The position numbers and the translations under genes were made by a program. Positions 1-7,037 of a DNA stretch of 7,115 bases are shown one piece after another (the stretch's first letter is position 1; each line of letters opens with the position of its first letter). Source of the stretch: Pseudomonadales bacterium (GTDB lineage: Bacteria; Pseudomonadota; Gammaproteobacteria; Pseudomonadales; Moraxellaceae). The notes under the pieces were generated by a model that worked only from the letters and a program-made list of their open reading frames with translations, was not told the DNA's origin and searched no databases. Location of the stretch: assembly GCA_013043915.1 (NCBI GenBank), contig JABEVH010000309.1, positions 1 through 7,115 of the forward strand, in the 5' to 3' direction.

Positions 1-662
1 GCAGCCACCTGTTCCGCACGACGTCTGCTGTGACCTTCACCCTGCACCGGGCCTGGCAACACCACAACATGGCACTGAACGATAAAAGTCTGTTCATGCG
101 ACTGACCATCGACAGCATGCAGCTCATAAACCGGAAGATCTAAATGCCTAGCTTGCAACCATTCCTGCAAGTAGGTCTTGGCATCCTTGCGCACATGTTC
201 AGGTTGCAAGTTGGCTAACTGGGGCGCAAACCAGTTCAGGACACACTCCCTGCACACACCAAGTTCACCGCTATCTAAGTACACCGCCGCCAAAATAGCC
301 TCTAGCACATCGGCCAGTATCGAATCTCGACGAAAGCCGCCGCTACGAATTTCACCTTGCCCCAAACGCAGTTCCGCTCCTAATTCAAGACGGCGCGCGA
401 CCTCAGCCAGCGTTTCTTCCTTGACCAGGCTGGCACGTAAGCGGGTCAGGCTACCTTCCTGGGCTTCCGGAAACCGTACGTACAAATACTCAGCAATCAC
501 CATACTGAGTATGGAGTCACCCAAAAACTCCAGACGTTCATTGTTATGACGCCCACTGGAGCTACGGTGTGTCAACGCCTGCCTTAGCGTATCAATCTCG
601 CGAAAGCGGTAGCCTAATCGCTCCTGTAGCCTGACTTCAGTCTCACGAATGTTGGGGTGCAC
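1..662 (-). CDS. rnc: Ribonuclease III (3' end cut by window edge)
   Basis: RNase III cleaves double-stranded RNA in the cytoplasm during rRNA maturation and mRNA turnover. I translated this frame by hand: 220 codons are visible and the frame is still open at base 1. Residues 41-50 read NERLEFLGDS, the family signature. By alignment with E. coli the acidic metal-binding residues are E42, E45, D49, D118 and E121, all present. The double-stranded RNA-binding domain runs from about residue 159 and reaches the conserved G-E-G-H-S-R-R-R-A-E-Q motif (208-217), so only about 5-15 residues should be missing. The GTG at 660-662 is chosen because a purine-rich GAGAG lies a few bases upstream and the N-terminus then has the usual length; the only other in-frame candidate is a TTG at 672-674 without a good ribosome site. 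The start lies inside the preceding DUF4845 gene (20-base overlap), suggesting translational coupling. era and recO would be expected beyond the edge. Confidence 0.96.
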   Translation of the reverse strand, partial: MHPNIRETEVRLQERLGYRFREIDTLRQALTHRSSSGRHNNERLEFLGDSILSMVIAEYLYVRFPEAQEGSLTRLRASLVKEETLAEVARRLELGAELRLGQGEIRSGGFRRDSILADVLEAILAAVYLDSGELGVCRECVLNWFAPQLANLQPEHVRKDAKTYLQEWLQARHLDLPVYELHAVDGQSHEQTFIVQCHVVVLPGPVQGEGHSRRRAEQVA

Positions 663-1035
663 CCTGGCTCTCAAATGTACGGTTAAAATGCACGATCACA
701 TCTAGATTACCGATAAGATTCTTACGAACTTCATAGTTCTCTGCAATATGATAACCTTGATCATCATGGGTACAGACAAAATCAGACAAAGGCAACGTGA
801 TATTATTGATGGAGAAACGCAAACTCAGATCCCCACTCATCTGATCACTGGTTTTATCGAGATGCGATAAATCCTTCACCAATCCATCGACAACTTTATT
901 AGCCATGTAGTTGTCATAGTACACAGGACCGACCACCACCACGACTTTCAGCAGTAGCGATAACAGCATGATGATGCTCATGACTGAGCCTACGGATACG
1001 CCCTGTTGTCTAGTCCTGAGGTGCGATATACACAT
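643..1035 (-). CDS. DUF4845 family single-pass membrane protein
   Basis: This is a 130-residue protein of unknown function. A short basic N-terminus (H-L-R-T-R-Q-Q-G) is followed by one hydrophobic segment at about 14-37 and a roughly 90-residue polar domain, probably periplasmic. The RQQG motif just before the membrane segment, and the position between lepB and rnc, match the DUF4845 family found there in many Gammaproteobacteria. No catalytic motif is visible. The ATG at 1033-1035 lies inside the end of lepB (26-base overlap) with a GGAT about 8 bases upstream. An internal ATG at 979-981 would remove the overlap but would also remove the conserved RQQG region, so I prefer the longer form. 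The N-terminus loosely resembles a type IV pilin leader but lacks the glutamate at position 5 after the glycine. The name is fairly safe; the role is not known. Confidence 0.85.
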   Translation of the reverse strand: MCISHLRTRQQGVSVGSVMSIIMLLSLLLKVVVVVGPVYYDNYMANKVVDGLVKDLSHLDKTSDQMSGDLSLRFSINNITLPLSDFVCTHDDQGYHIAENYEVRKNLIGNLDVIVHFNRTFESQGAPQHS

Positions 1036-2119
1036 CTTTTTTATCCAAGTGTTGTTGATGATTTAACATAGCATCGCGCGACCATGTCGGCAAATGCAGG
1101 CCCTCATCTTTGTGCATCCAGATTAGAACTGCCTTACCCACGATAAAATGGTCATCAAGAAATCCCCAAAAGCGGCTGTCACGTGAGTTGTCGCGGTTAT
1201 CTCCCATCATAAAGTAATGCCCGGCAGGAACTTTGGCTTCCCAATGGTGACCCGCTATAAACCGCCCCACCTCAACACGAATAATATGATGAACTCCCGT
1301 CAGGTTCTCATCATAATACTGTTCCCAAGGATCGATCTGTGGATTTTGTAGCAACAGACGGCGCTCCAAGCGTTGGCCATTGATAAACAGATCACCCTCA
1401 TTATAAACAATATCATCACCCGGCAACCCCACCACCCGCTTGATAAAATCGATATGGGGGTTCTCTGGGTAACGAAATACCATGACATCACCGCGATGTG
1501 GGTGACCTAAGGGCAACCACAGGCTGCCGTTCAGCGGGTTACGCAGGCCATAGGAGAATTTGCTGACCAAAATGTAATCGCCTATTTGCAAGGTCGGCAA
1601 CATAGAACCCGAAGGAATGGTAAAAGGTTCAGCGATAAATGACCTAAACACTAAAACCACAGCCAGTACCGGAAAAAATGAATGACCATACTCCACCAGC
1701 GCTGGTTCTACTGATAAGGCCTCTAACCCCCCCTGATCCCCTAAAGCCTGGGCAATTTCAGCCGCGGCCTGTCGGCGTATACCGCGTAACAGCAAAATAT
1801 CCAGCCCCCATAACATGCCGGACAATACGGTCGCCACCACCAGAAACAGCGTAAAATCGACATCCAGATGTAAAAAAAACACCAGCACGATGGCCACCAC
1901 CAGACTGCCCGTACTGAGCTTGCGAATGTGCTGCAGCCAGAGCGGGTCGGTCAGCCCGGCCCGCACTTCTTCAACCGACCGTAACCCTTGCCGCACGCGG
2001 TCCCTGACCTGCTGCCATTGCCGCGGCAACAACACAAACGTCTGTACCGCCCAAATCAGCGTACTGATGGCAAACAGCCCCATCAACACCATTACCAATT
2101 CCACCATCTGCGGATTCAT
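1010..2119 (-). CDS. lepB: Signal peptidase I with extended N-terminal membrane region
   Basis: LepB removes signal peptides from exported proteins at the outer face of the inner membrane using a Ser/Lys dyad. The Ser is S172 in the motif P-S-G-S-M-L-P-T-L (169-177) and the Lys is K227 in F-I-K-R-V-V-G-L-P-G-D (225-235). The C-terminal signature G-D-N-R-D-N-S-R-D-S-R-F-W-G (306-319) is intact. At 369 residues it is longer than the 324-residue E. coli enzyme, and the catalytic Ser lies about 80 residues later. The extra length is N-terminal: hydrophobic segments at about 7-31, 71-86, 90-112 and 147-162. The last two match the two E. coli anchors; the first two are additional. An even number of extra segments keeps the catalytic domain on the periplasmic side. 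A G-rich ribosome site sits about 10 bases before the ATG. It follows lepA after 37 bases with no terminator and overlaps the DUF4845 gene. Confidence 0.96.
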   Translation of the reverse strand: MNPQMVELVMVLMGLFAISTLIWAVQTFVLLPRQWQQVRDRVRQGLRSVEEVRAGLTDPLWLQHIRKLSTGSLVVAIVLVFFLHLDVDFTLFLVVATVLSGMLWGLDILLLRGIRRQAAAEIAQALGDQGGLEALSVEPALVEYGHSFFPVLAVVLVFRSFIAEPFTIPSGSMLPTLQIGDYILVSKFSYGLRNPLNGSLWLPLGHPHRGDVMVFRYPENPHIDFIKRVVGLPGDDIVYNEGDLFINGQRLERRLLLQNPQIDPWEQYYDENLTGVHHIIRVEVGRFIAGHHWEAKVPAGHYFMMGDNRDNSRDSRFWGFLDDHFIVGKAVLIWMHKDEGLHLPTWSRDAMLNHQQHLDKKDVYIAPQD

Positions 2120-2156
2120 TAATCAGCAACCCCCTGTCGTTAATCGCTCTATGAGT

Positions 2157-3953
2157 CTATTTATCTACTTTAAGTATGGCTAAAAACGCATCTTGCGGGA
2201 TTTCTACTCGCCCGACCTGTTTCATACGTTTTTTACCTTCTTTTTGCTTGTCCAGCAGTTTGCGCTTACGGCTGACATCTCCACCGTAGCACTTAGCCAG
2301 CACATCCTTGCGCAAGGCTTTAACGGTCTGCCGCGCTATGACCTGATTACCTATCGCAGCCTGTATCGCCACATCAAACATCTGACGCGGGATAAGTTCC
2401 TTCATTTTCTCCGTCAGTGCCAAGCCGCGATGCCTTGCATGATCTGCATGGCATATGACAGATAGTGCATCAACGCGATCACCATTGATAAGAATGTCAA
2501 CGCGAACCAGGCGCGTCGCCTGGAAACGCTGGAACGCATAATCCAAGGAGGCATAACCACGCGACACCGATTTAAGGCGATCAAAAAAATCCAGAACAAC
2601 TTCTGCCAGAGGGATGTCATAGTTCAATGCCACCTGCTTGGCATGAAACATCATGCTCTTTTGCTCTCCCCGCCGTTCCTGGCACAAGGTAATAACATCA
2701 CCCAAGTACTCAGGCGGCACCAAAATATGGCATTCGGCAACCGGTTCACGAAATTCTTCAATTTGCGCTAGATCTGGGAGGCGCGAAGGATTGTCGACAT
2801 AAACCATGTCTCCCTTACGCGTCATGATTTCATAAATCACGGTGGGTGCCGTGGTCAGCAGATCGAGATTGTACTCGCGCTCTAGGCGTTCCTGCACGAT
2901 CTCCATGTGCAACATACCAAGAAACCCGCAACGAAACCCAAATCCCAGAGCATCAGAGGACTCAGGCTCATAAAACAGCGCTGAATCATTGAGGGTCAGT
3001 TTGGCCAGAGCTTCCCGGAAGGGTTCATAGTCTTCCGAGGTGATCGGAAAGAGGCCGGCATAGACCTGCGGTTTTACCTTTTTGAACCCAGGCAACGGAG
3101 GCGTATCGGCATGCATGGTCAGGGTATCGCCCACCGGGGCGCCGAAAATATTCTTGATCCCCGCGATCAGAAACCCGACTTCACCTGCATGCAGGGCTGA
3201 TGTTTCAGTATGCTTGGGACTAAATACACCGACACTGGTAATCACATGCGACTGGCCTGTACTGTTGACCAGAATCTTGTCGCCTTTGCGAACCTTGCCA
3301 TGTTTGACACGTACCAGCGATACCACACCTAGATAGTTGTCAAACCATGAATCGATGATCAGTGCCTGTAAGGGCGCTTCCCGATTACCTTCCGGCGCAG
3401 GAATAGTACGTATCAAATGATCAAGCAGGCTAGCTACACCCTGACCGGTCTTGGCGCTGACCTGCGCCGCATCCGTGGCATCGATACCAATAATATCTTC
3501 AATTTCCTGACAAACGCGGTCGGGGTCAGCCTGGGGCAAATCTATCTTATTTAAGACCGGCAAGACCGTCAGCCCCTGATCCAGCGCGGTATAACAGTTG
3601 GCTACTGACTGGGCTTCTACACCCTGCGCCGCATCGACAACCAACAGGGCCCCTTCACAGGCGGCGAGTGAGCGAGACACCTCGTAGGAGAAGTCAACAT
3701 GACCCGGGGTATCAATGAAGTTGAGCTGGTAACGCAAACCATCCTCACCCGACTTATGATACAAGGTCACGGAGTGAGCTTTAATGGTAATGCCGCGCTC
3801 GCGCTCAAGATCCATGGAATCAAGAACCTGAGCCTGCATTTCTCTGTCTTCAAGTCCACCGCACAGTTGTATAAATCGATCTGCTAACGTGGACTTGCCG
3901 TGATCGATGTGAGCGATGATAGAAAAATTGCGAATCTGGTTAATAGCGGTCAC
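2157..3953 (-). CDS. lepA: Elongation factor 4 (LepA), ribosome-associated GTPase
   Basis: LepA/EF4 is a translational GTPase related to EF-G that acts on the ribosome; back-translocation and a role in 30S assembly or initiation have been proposed for it. All five GTPase motifs are present: A-H-I-D-H-G-K-S-T (14-22), R-G-I-T-I-K-A (53-59), D-T-P-G-H-V-D-F (81-88), N-K-I-D (135-138) and S-A-K-T-G (166-170). The rest covers domain II, the EF-G-like domains III and V, and the LepA-specific basic C-terminus, with the conserved run G-G-D-V-S-R-K-R-K-L-L near residue 560. The length of 598 residues matches E. coli (599). The start is a GTG at 3951-3953; no ATG lies close by in frame, the N-terminus then aligns with the family, and a GGA is 7 bases upstream. 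It is the first gene after the mucD terminator and so probably heads a lepA-lepB-DUF4845-rnc transcription unit. No damage is seen. Confidence 0.98.
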   Translation of the reverse strand: MTAINQIRNFSIIAHIDHGKSTLADRFIQLCGGLEDREMQAQVLDSMDLERERGITIKAHSVTLYHKSGEDGLRYQLNFIDTPGHVDFSYEVSRSLAACEGALLVVDAAQGVEAQSVANCYTALDQGLTVLPVLNKIDLPQADPDRVCQEIEDIIGIDATDAAQVSAKTGQGVASLLDHLIRTIPAPEGNREAPLQALIIDSWFDNYLGVVSLVRVKHGKVRKGDKILVNSTGQSHVITSVGVFSPKHTETSALHAGEVGFLIAGIKNIFGAPVGDTLTMHADTPPLPGFKKVKPQVYAGLFPITSEDYEPFREALAKLTLNDSALFYEPESSDALGFGFRCGFLGMLHMEIVQERLEREYNLDLLTTAPTVIYEIMTRKGDMVYVDNPSRLPDLAQIEEFREPVAECHILVPPEYLGDVITLCQERRGEQKSMMFHAKQVALNYDIPLAEVVLDFFDRLKSVSRGYASLDYAFQRFQATRLVRVDILINGDRVDALSVICHADHARHRGLALTEKMKELIPRQMFDVAIQAAIGNQVIARQTVKALRKDVLAKCYGGDVSRKRKLLDKQKEGKKRMKQVGRVEIPQDAFLAILKVDK

Positions 3954-4010
3954 TGCGGGATCCGTAACGCTGAACAGGGCGGCAAGTCTAACCGATTTAC
4001 CCTGTTAAAA
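3954..4010 (-). promoter_or_regulatory. Putative lepA leader with imperfect hairpin
   Basis: This short non-coding stretch lies between the mucD terminator and the lepA start. It contains an inverted repeat, AACAGGG at 3973-3979 and CCCTGTT at 4000-4006, with a second inner pair CGG/CCG (3980-3982 and 3992-3994), so the transcript could fold into a bulged hairpin of about 10 pairs. No U-run follows it on either strand, so it does not look like a terminator. A lepA promoter is expected here because a terminator precedes it, but I find only weak -10-like words (TAGACT at 3985-3990 and TAAATC at 3994-3999, minus strand) without a convincing -35. The hairpin is seen; any regulatory role is inference. 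Confidence 0.35.
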
Positions 4011-4036
4011 CACCCGGTGTCCCATGACACCGGGTG
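4007..4036 (-). terminator. Rho-independent terminator after mucD
   Basis: A perfect 11-base-pair GC-rich stem (4011-4021 pairs with 4026-4036) with a 4-base loop begins 7 bases after the mucD stop codon. Read on the minus strand it is followed by TTTT (4010-4007) and then AA, a short but typical U-tract. It should end the envelope-stress transcript and separate it from lepA. It is the only strong terminator I see in the window. The plus-strand reading has no U-tract. Confidence 0.9.
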
Positions 4037-4043
4037 AGCTGGT

Positions 4044-5423
4044 TTACTGCCCCAGGGTAATGGCTACGATAGCTTGATTGCCCTGACGATTAATCACCAT
4101 TTCTACAGGCTTGCCTACGGGCAATTTACGTACAATATTTAGATAATCCTGTACTGTGCCGATATTTTGATGGTTCAGACGAAGAATAACGTCACCTGCC
4201 CGCACTCCAGCCGAGGCAGCCGGGCCGTCATAGATCTGCGAGACTTCGACTCCGCCGGTAACATTCAGGTTCTGCTTTTCTTCCGGGGTTAAATCACGGA
4301 TGTAAAGCCCCAGATGATGACCCGCCCCCTGAGCATTGAGATTGTTTTGTGCATTATCATCACCTTCAGCGGGTAAATCCCCGACCACGAAACTAATGAT
4401 CATGGTTTTTCCACCACGGACTATGGTCAACTTCTGAGTAGACCCCACATGAGCTCGCCCTACCTGTTGCGGCAACTCAGTAGCCAAGCCAATTTCATGG
4501 CCGTTAAAGGCAACGATGACGTCCCCTTCCTTCAAACCGGCGCGCGAGGCCGGGGTATCCGGCAAGACCTTGGCTACCAAGGCCCCTGCTGCCTTGGGCA
4601 ATCCATAAACATCAGCGAGATCCTTGGTCACTTCCTGAATACCCACACCGAGATAACCACGTTCCACTTTACCGCTGGACTTAAGCTGCTCTACCACTTC
4701 CATGGCAACATCAATGGGAATGGCAAATGACAGCCCCATAAACCCACCAGACCGGCTGTAAATCTGGGAATTGATACCCACCACCTCACCCTGCATATTG
4801 ATCAGGGGCCCTCCTGAATTGCCCGGATTGATGGGAACATCGGTCTGAATGAAAGGCACATAGGATTCATTGGACAACGAACGGCCCTTGGCAGAGACGA
4901 TACCCTGGGTCACCGAGTAATCAAAGCCAAAAGGAGCGCCGATAGCCAGCACCCATTGCCCTACTTTAAGCTGATCCGGATTACCTAGCTTCACCACGGG
5001 CAAATCATGCGCTTCAATCTTTAGCAAAGCGATATCAGCGCGTTCGTCGGTGCCAATAATTTTTGCCTGCAATTCACGCCGATCTTCCAGCTTGACCATG
5101 ATCTTGCTGGCACCATGCACGACATGGTTATTGGTCAATATATAACCATCTTTAGAAATAATGAATCCGGACCCCAGAGACTCACTGATTTGCGGTACCT
5201 GCGGCTGGGTTTGCTGCGGCAACATCTGACCACCAAAAAACTGTCGCAACAAGGCTTGCGGGTCCTGGGCACTGGTCATGGTTTTGCTGGTAGCCGTGAT
5301 ATTAACGACCGCCGGAGCATTACTGCTCACCACGCCAGTAAAATCAGGTAAATCCGCCCACGACAAAGTCGTCCATAAGATCAGCACTACCATCTCACAC
5401 CAGGATTTAACGCTATGCTTCAT
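4044..5423 (-). CDS. mucD: Periplasmic serine endoprotease, DegQ/MucD (HtrA) family
   Basis: HtrA-family proteases degrade, and in some cases chaperone, misfolded periplasmic proteins; in Pseudomonas MucD also restrains sigma-E (AlgU) signalling. An N-terminal signal peptide with a hydrophobic core at about 11-22 probably ends at S-W-A (21-23). The trypsin-like domain has the full triad: H100 in T-N-N-H-V-V, D130 in R-A-D-I-A-L-L and S203 in G-N-S-G-G-P-L. PDZ1 runs from about 255 (G-Y-L-G-V at 256-260) to 348, and PDZ2 from about 370 to 457, separated by an Asn/Gln/Gly-rich linker. The length of 459 fits DegQ/MucD rather than a DegS, which has one PDZ. The LA-loop-like region (about 49-80) is short and Gln/Pro-rich. 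The ATG at 5421-5423 has AGAGG about 10 bases upstream. It follows mucB after 76 bases and ends at a strong terminator, making it the last gene of the block. The mucD name rests on position; degP or degQ are reasonable alternatives. Confidence 0.95.
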   Translation of the reverse strand: MKHSVKSWCEMVVLILWTTLSWADLPDFTGVVSSNAPAVVNITATSKTMTSAQDPQALLRQFFGGQMLPQQTQPQVPQISESLGSGFIISKDGYILTNNHVVHGASKIMVKLEDRRELQAKIIGTDERADIALLKIEAHDLPVVKLGNPDQLKVGQWVLAIGAPFGFDYSVTQGIVSAKGRSLSNESYVPFIQTDVPINPGNSGGPLINMQGEVVGINSQIYSRSGGFMGLSFAIPIDVAMEVVEQLKSSGKVERGYLGVGIQEVTKDLADVYGLPKAAGALVAKVLPDTPASRAGLKEGDVIVAFNGHEIGLATELPQQVGRAHVGSTQKLTIVRGGKTMIISFVVGDLPAEGDDNAQNNLNAQGAGHHLGLYIRDLTPEEKQNLNVTGGVEVSQIYDGPAASAGVRAGDVILRLNHQNIGTVQDYLNIVRKLPVGKPVEMVINRQGNQAIVAITLGQ

Positions 5424-5499
5424 CGATTTTTAACCTCTATGGATGATCAAATTATCTTAAATCACAGTACCGCAAACAGAACGGCAACTTTATTTAATT
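5424..5499 (-). promoter_or_regulatory. mucB-mucD intergenic spacer, possible weak promoter
   Basis: This AT-rich 76-base gap is the only sizeable spacer inside the stress block. On the minus strand it holds GATAAT (5451-5456), five of six matches to a sigma-70 -10 box, but the bases 17 upstream (CTGTTT) are a poor -35. I find no GAACTT-type sigma-E -35 and no terminator hairpin, so mucD is probably transcribed from upstream, perhaps with a weak internal promoter. This is a tentative call. Confidence 0.2.
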
Positions 5500-6465
5500 T
5501 TAGTAATGTTTTGCACATGTTGGTGACACAGCGACCTGCCATGTGGACAACATCTGCAATACCGTCCTGGCCGGAACATTACCCAACACGCTGACCAAAA
5601 ACGAGTTTTTCCCACCCTGACGCCATTGTTCAGCGGTGGTCATGGCGCCCCAGTGATGCAGCCGCGGCTGCTGATACTGTGGCAATACTGCGGGAGCCTT
5701 CGTCACAAATACAGAGACTGATGCCAAACCATCACTGTAACGCGCTTCATCCACCATCGCGCCATTGATCGCTTTGTGGTGTATTTTAACTTGCTGAAAA
5801 CCCGGCGGCAATTGCACTGACCAAGGCAGGCATGGTGCTTGTGACATGGGGTGGGTTAGGACGCTCCCATGCCTTGCCGCACGTTTATATTCGGACAACC
5901 CCACTTCCGGCCCTACCTGCAAGCCAGTCACACTCAGCACCAGCAAACGGTGCCCACCCTGAGTTACTTCTGCCCGCAAAAGCAGGCCCGTAGCATCATC
6001 AACCCAAAGATTCAGGCCATATCGCCAAGTATCTCGCGGCTGTAACAATAATTCCCGACTAGATCGCCCTCCCACACGTCGATGTAAACGCAGGTTGGTG
6101 ATGTAGAAAGTCATTGGCAAAGGTGAAGGGTTCATCGTCGCTGCTGTAGGCTCTTGCCCCTGCATCAGTGTCGCCAGTCCATTGCCCTCAAAAAGCATGG
6201 CCATGCCCTGACCTGCCTGCACCTCGCGCCTTTCTCCGTCGAGGCTCACCAAGCGTTGCCACTCATGCCCTCCAACTCGCACATGCACCCTGCGCAATGT
6301 GGATACGCGCCTATGGCTGACCATGATCAGTGTGGCTTCATAATTGAGCTGATGCGCAGCCACCTGCATACGTTGCCATAGCTCTCCTACCTGATCGTCA
6401 ACAGCGTAGCTACTCATGACCATCATGCCCAAACAAGCGCTTAGCGCAACCATCCACCCACGCAT
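5500..6465 (-). CDS. mucB: Sigma-E regulator RseB/MucB, periplasmic
   Basis: RseB/MucB binds the periplasmic part of RseA/MucA and shields it from the first cleavage; it is thought to release on sensing envelope lipid or LPS signals. The first 21 residues look like a Sec signal peptide ending S-Y-A. The N-terminal LolA-like domain (about 24-190) carries the family stretch R-L-V-S-L-D-G-E-R-R-E-V (71-82) and a W-R-Y-G-L-N-L-W-V-D segment (147-156) close to the usual Y-R-L-W-V-D region. The smaller C-terminal domain (about 213-310) includes L-P-P-G-F (219-223) and the hallmark Y-S-D-G-L-A-S-V-S-V-F (243-253). The length of 321 is normal. The ATG overlaps the mucA stop by one base (TGATG) with GGGAGAG about 8 bases upstream, so the two are translationally coupled, fitting their function as a complex. 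No defect is seen. Confidence 0.94.
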   Translation of the reverse strand: MRGWMVALSACLGMMVMSSYAVDDQVGELWQRMQVAAHQLNYEATLIMVSHRRVSTLRRVHVRVGGHEWQRLVSLDGERREVQAGQGMAMLFEGNGLATLMQGQEPTAATMNPSPLPMTFYITNLRLHRRVGGRSSRELLLQPRDTWRYGLNLWVDDATGLLLRAEVTQGGHRLLVLSVTGLQVGPEVGLSEYKRAARHGSVLTHPMSQAPCLPWSVQLPPGFQQVKIHHKAINGAMVDEARYSDGLASVSVFVTKAPAVLPQYQQPRLHHWGAMTTAEQWRQGGKNSFLVSVLGNVPARTVLQMLSTWQVAVSPTCAKHY

Positions 6466-7019
6466 CAGAGCTGCTCTCCCACGCTGTCATCACCGGCCAC
6501 TTCGCTGCCAGGCTCAACACGAGCCACCACCGGTGCATAATTGAGCAAACGAGCCCCTGCATCACCCTGGGCCGCAGATGCATGCTGCATCATGTAGGTA
6601 TACAGGCGATCCTGCTCTGGAAGTGCTGCCAAGGAAACCTCACGACCAGCTCCTTTAATTGAGGATGCCGCCACAACGGTCACTCGCGCAACGGGCAAGC
6701 TAGCCACAGTTTTCATGGTGGGCTGTTCCGACAAAGAGTTCCACCAGAATACGCTGGCCAATACCACACTAGCAGCTAACGCCCATCCCGTCCTAGCCCA
6801 CCTAACTGGCCGCATACGCCGTATATCCTTCATCACAACGGTCGGCGAGAACGAAGTTTGCCGGGGTTGATGCAGCAAGTCCCTGGCTTCCTGCCAACGC
6901 AAATAGGTGGCGGCCAGCGCTTCATCCTCAAGCAGGGCATCAAGCAGTTCTTGCTCAGCCTGGCCATGCAACTCACCATCCATCCAGGCTGAAAGCTGTT
7001 CATATCTATGCTGTGTCAT
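6465..7019 (-). CDS. mucA: Anti-sigma-E factor RseA/MucA
   Basis: RseA/MucA is an inner-membrane protein that holds sigma-E/AlgU inactive on the cytoplasmic side until proteases cut it during envelope stress. From the chosen start it has 184 residues. The N-terminal sigma-binding domain begins with Y-E-Q-L-S-A-W-M-D-G-E-L (6-17), the family hallmark, and runs to about residue 52. One membrane helix lies at about 77-94, after Arg-rich residues 67-76. The periplasmic tail ends in N-Y-A-P-V-V-A-R-V-E (160-169), a C-terminal RseA pattern. The frame stays open upstream to 7106, but I start at the ATG 7017-7019 because it has a good ribosome site and matches the family N-terminus, whereas the extra 29 residues resemble nothing in the family. 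The next gene, mucB, overlaps by one base. In the periplasmic part, V-V-A-A-S-S (115-120) could be a protease-sensitive stretch, but this is only a guess. Confidence 0.92.
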   Translation of the reverse strand: MTQHRYEQLSAWMDGELHGQAEQELLDALLEDEALAATYLRWQEARDLLHQPRQTSFSPTVVMKDIRRMRPVRWARTGWALAASVVLASVFWWNSLSEQPTMKTVASLPVARVTVVAASSIKGAGREVSLAALPEQDRLYTYMMQHASAAQGDAGARLLNYAPVVARVEPGSEVAGDDSVGEQL

Positions 7020-7027
7020 GATCGCAA

Positions 7028-7037
7028 TCCTGCTCCT
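7028..7037 (-). promoter_or_regulatory. Ribosome binding site fixing the mucA start
   Basis: On the minus strand these bases read AGGAGCAGGA, two Shine-Dalgarno-like words in a row. The nearer AGGA is 8 bases from the ATG at 7017-7019. This supports the 184-residue MucA over starts further upstream in the same frame. Confidence 0.7.

Noticed and set aside
178..549. Open frame on the plus strand opposite rnc
   Set aside because: It lies antisense within a well-supported rnc frame, and its protein is low-complexity Ser/Arg-rich with no recognisable domain.
1815..2465. Plus-strand open frames opposite lepB and the 3' end of lepA
   Set aside because: They are antisense to intact conserved genes, lack family features and mirror the codon pattern of the true strand.
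5424..5499. Sigma-E-dependent promoter directly before mucD
   Set aside because: I found no GAACTT-like -35 with a suitably spaced -10 on the minus strand.
6430..6465. Lipoprotein signal in MucB (L-S-A-C at residues 8-11)
   Set aside because: The hydrophobic stretch before the Cys is too short; an ordinary Sec cleavage after S-Y-A (19-21) fits better.
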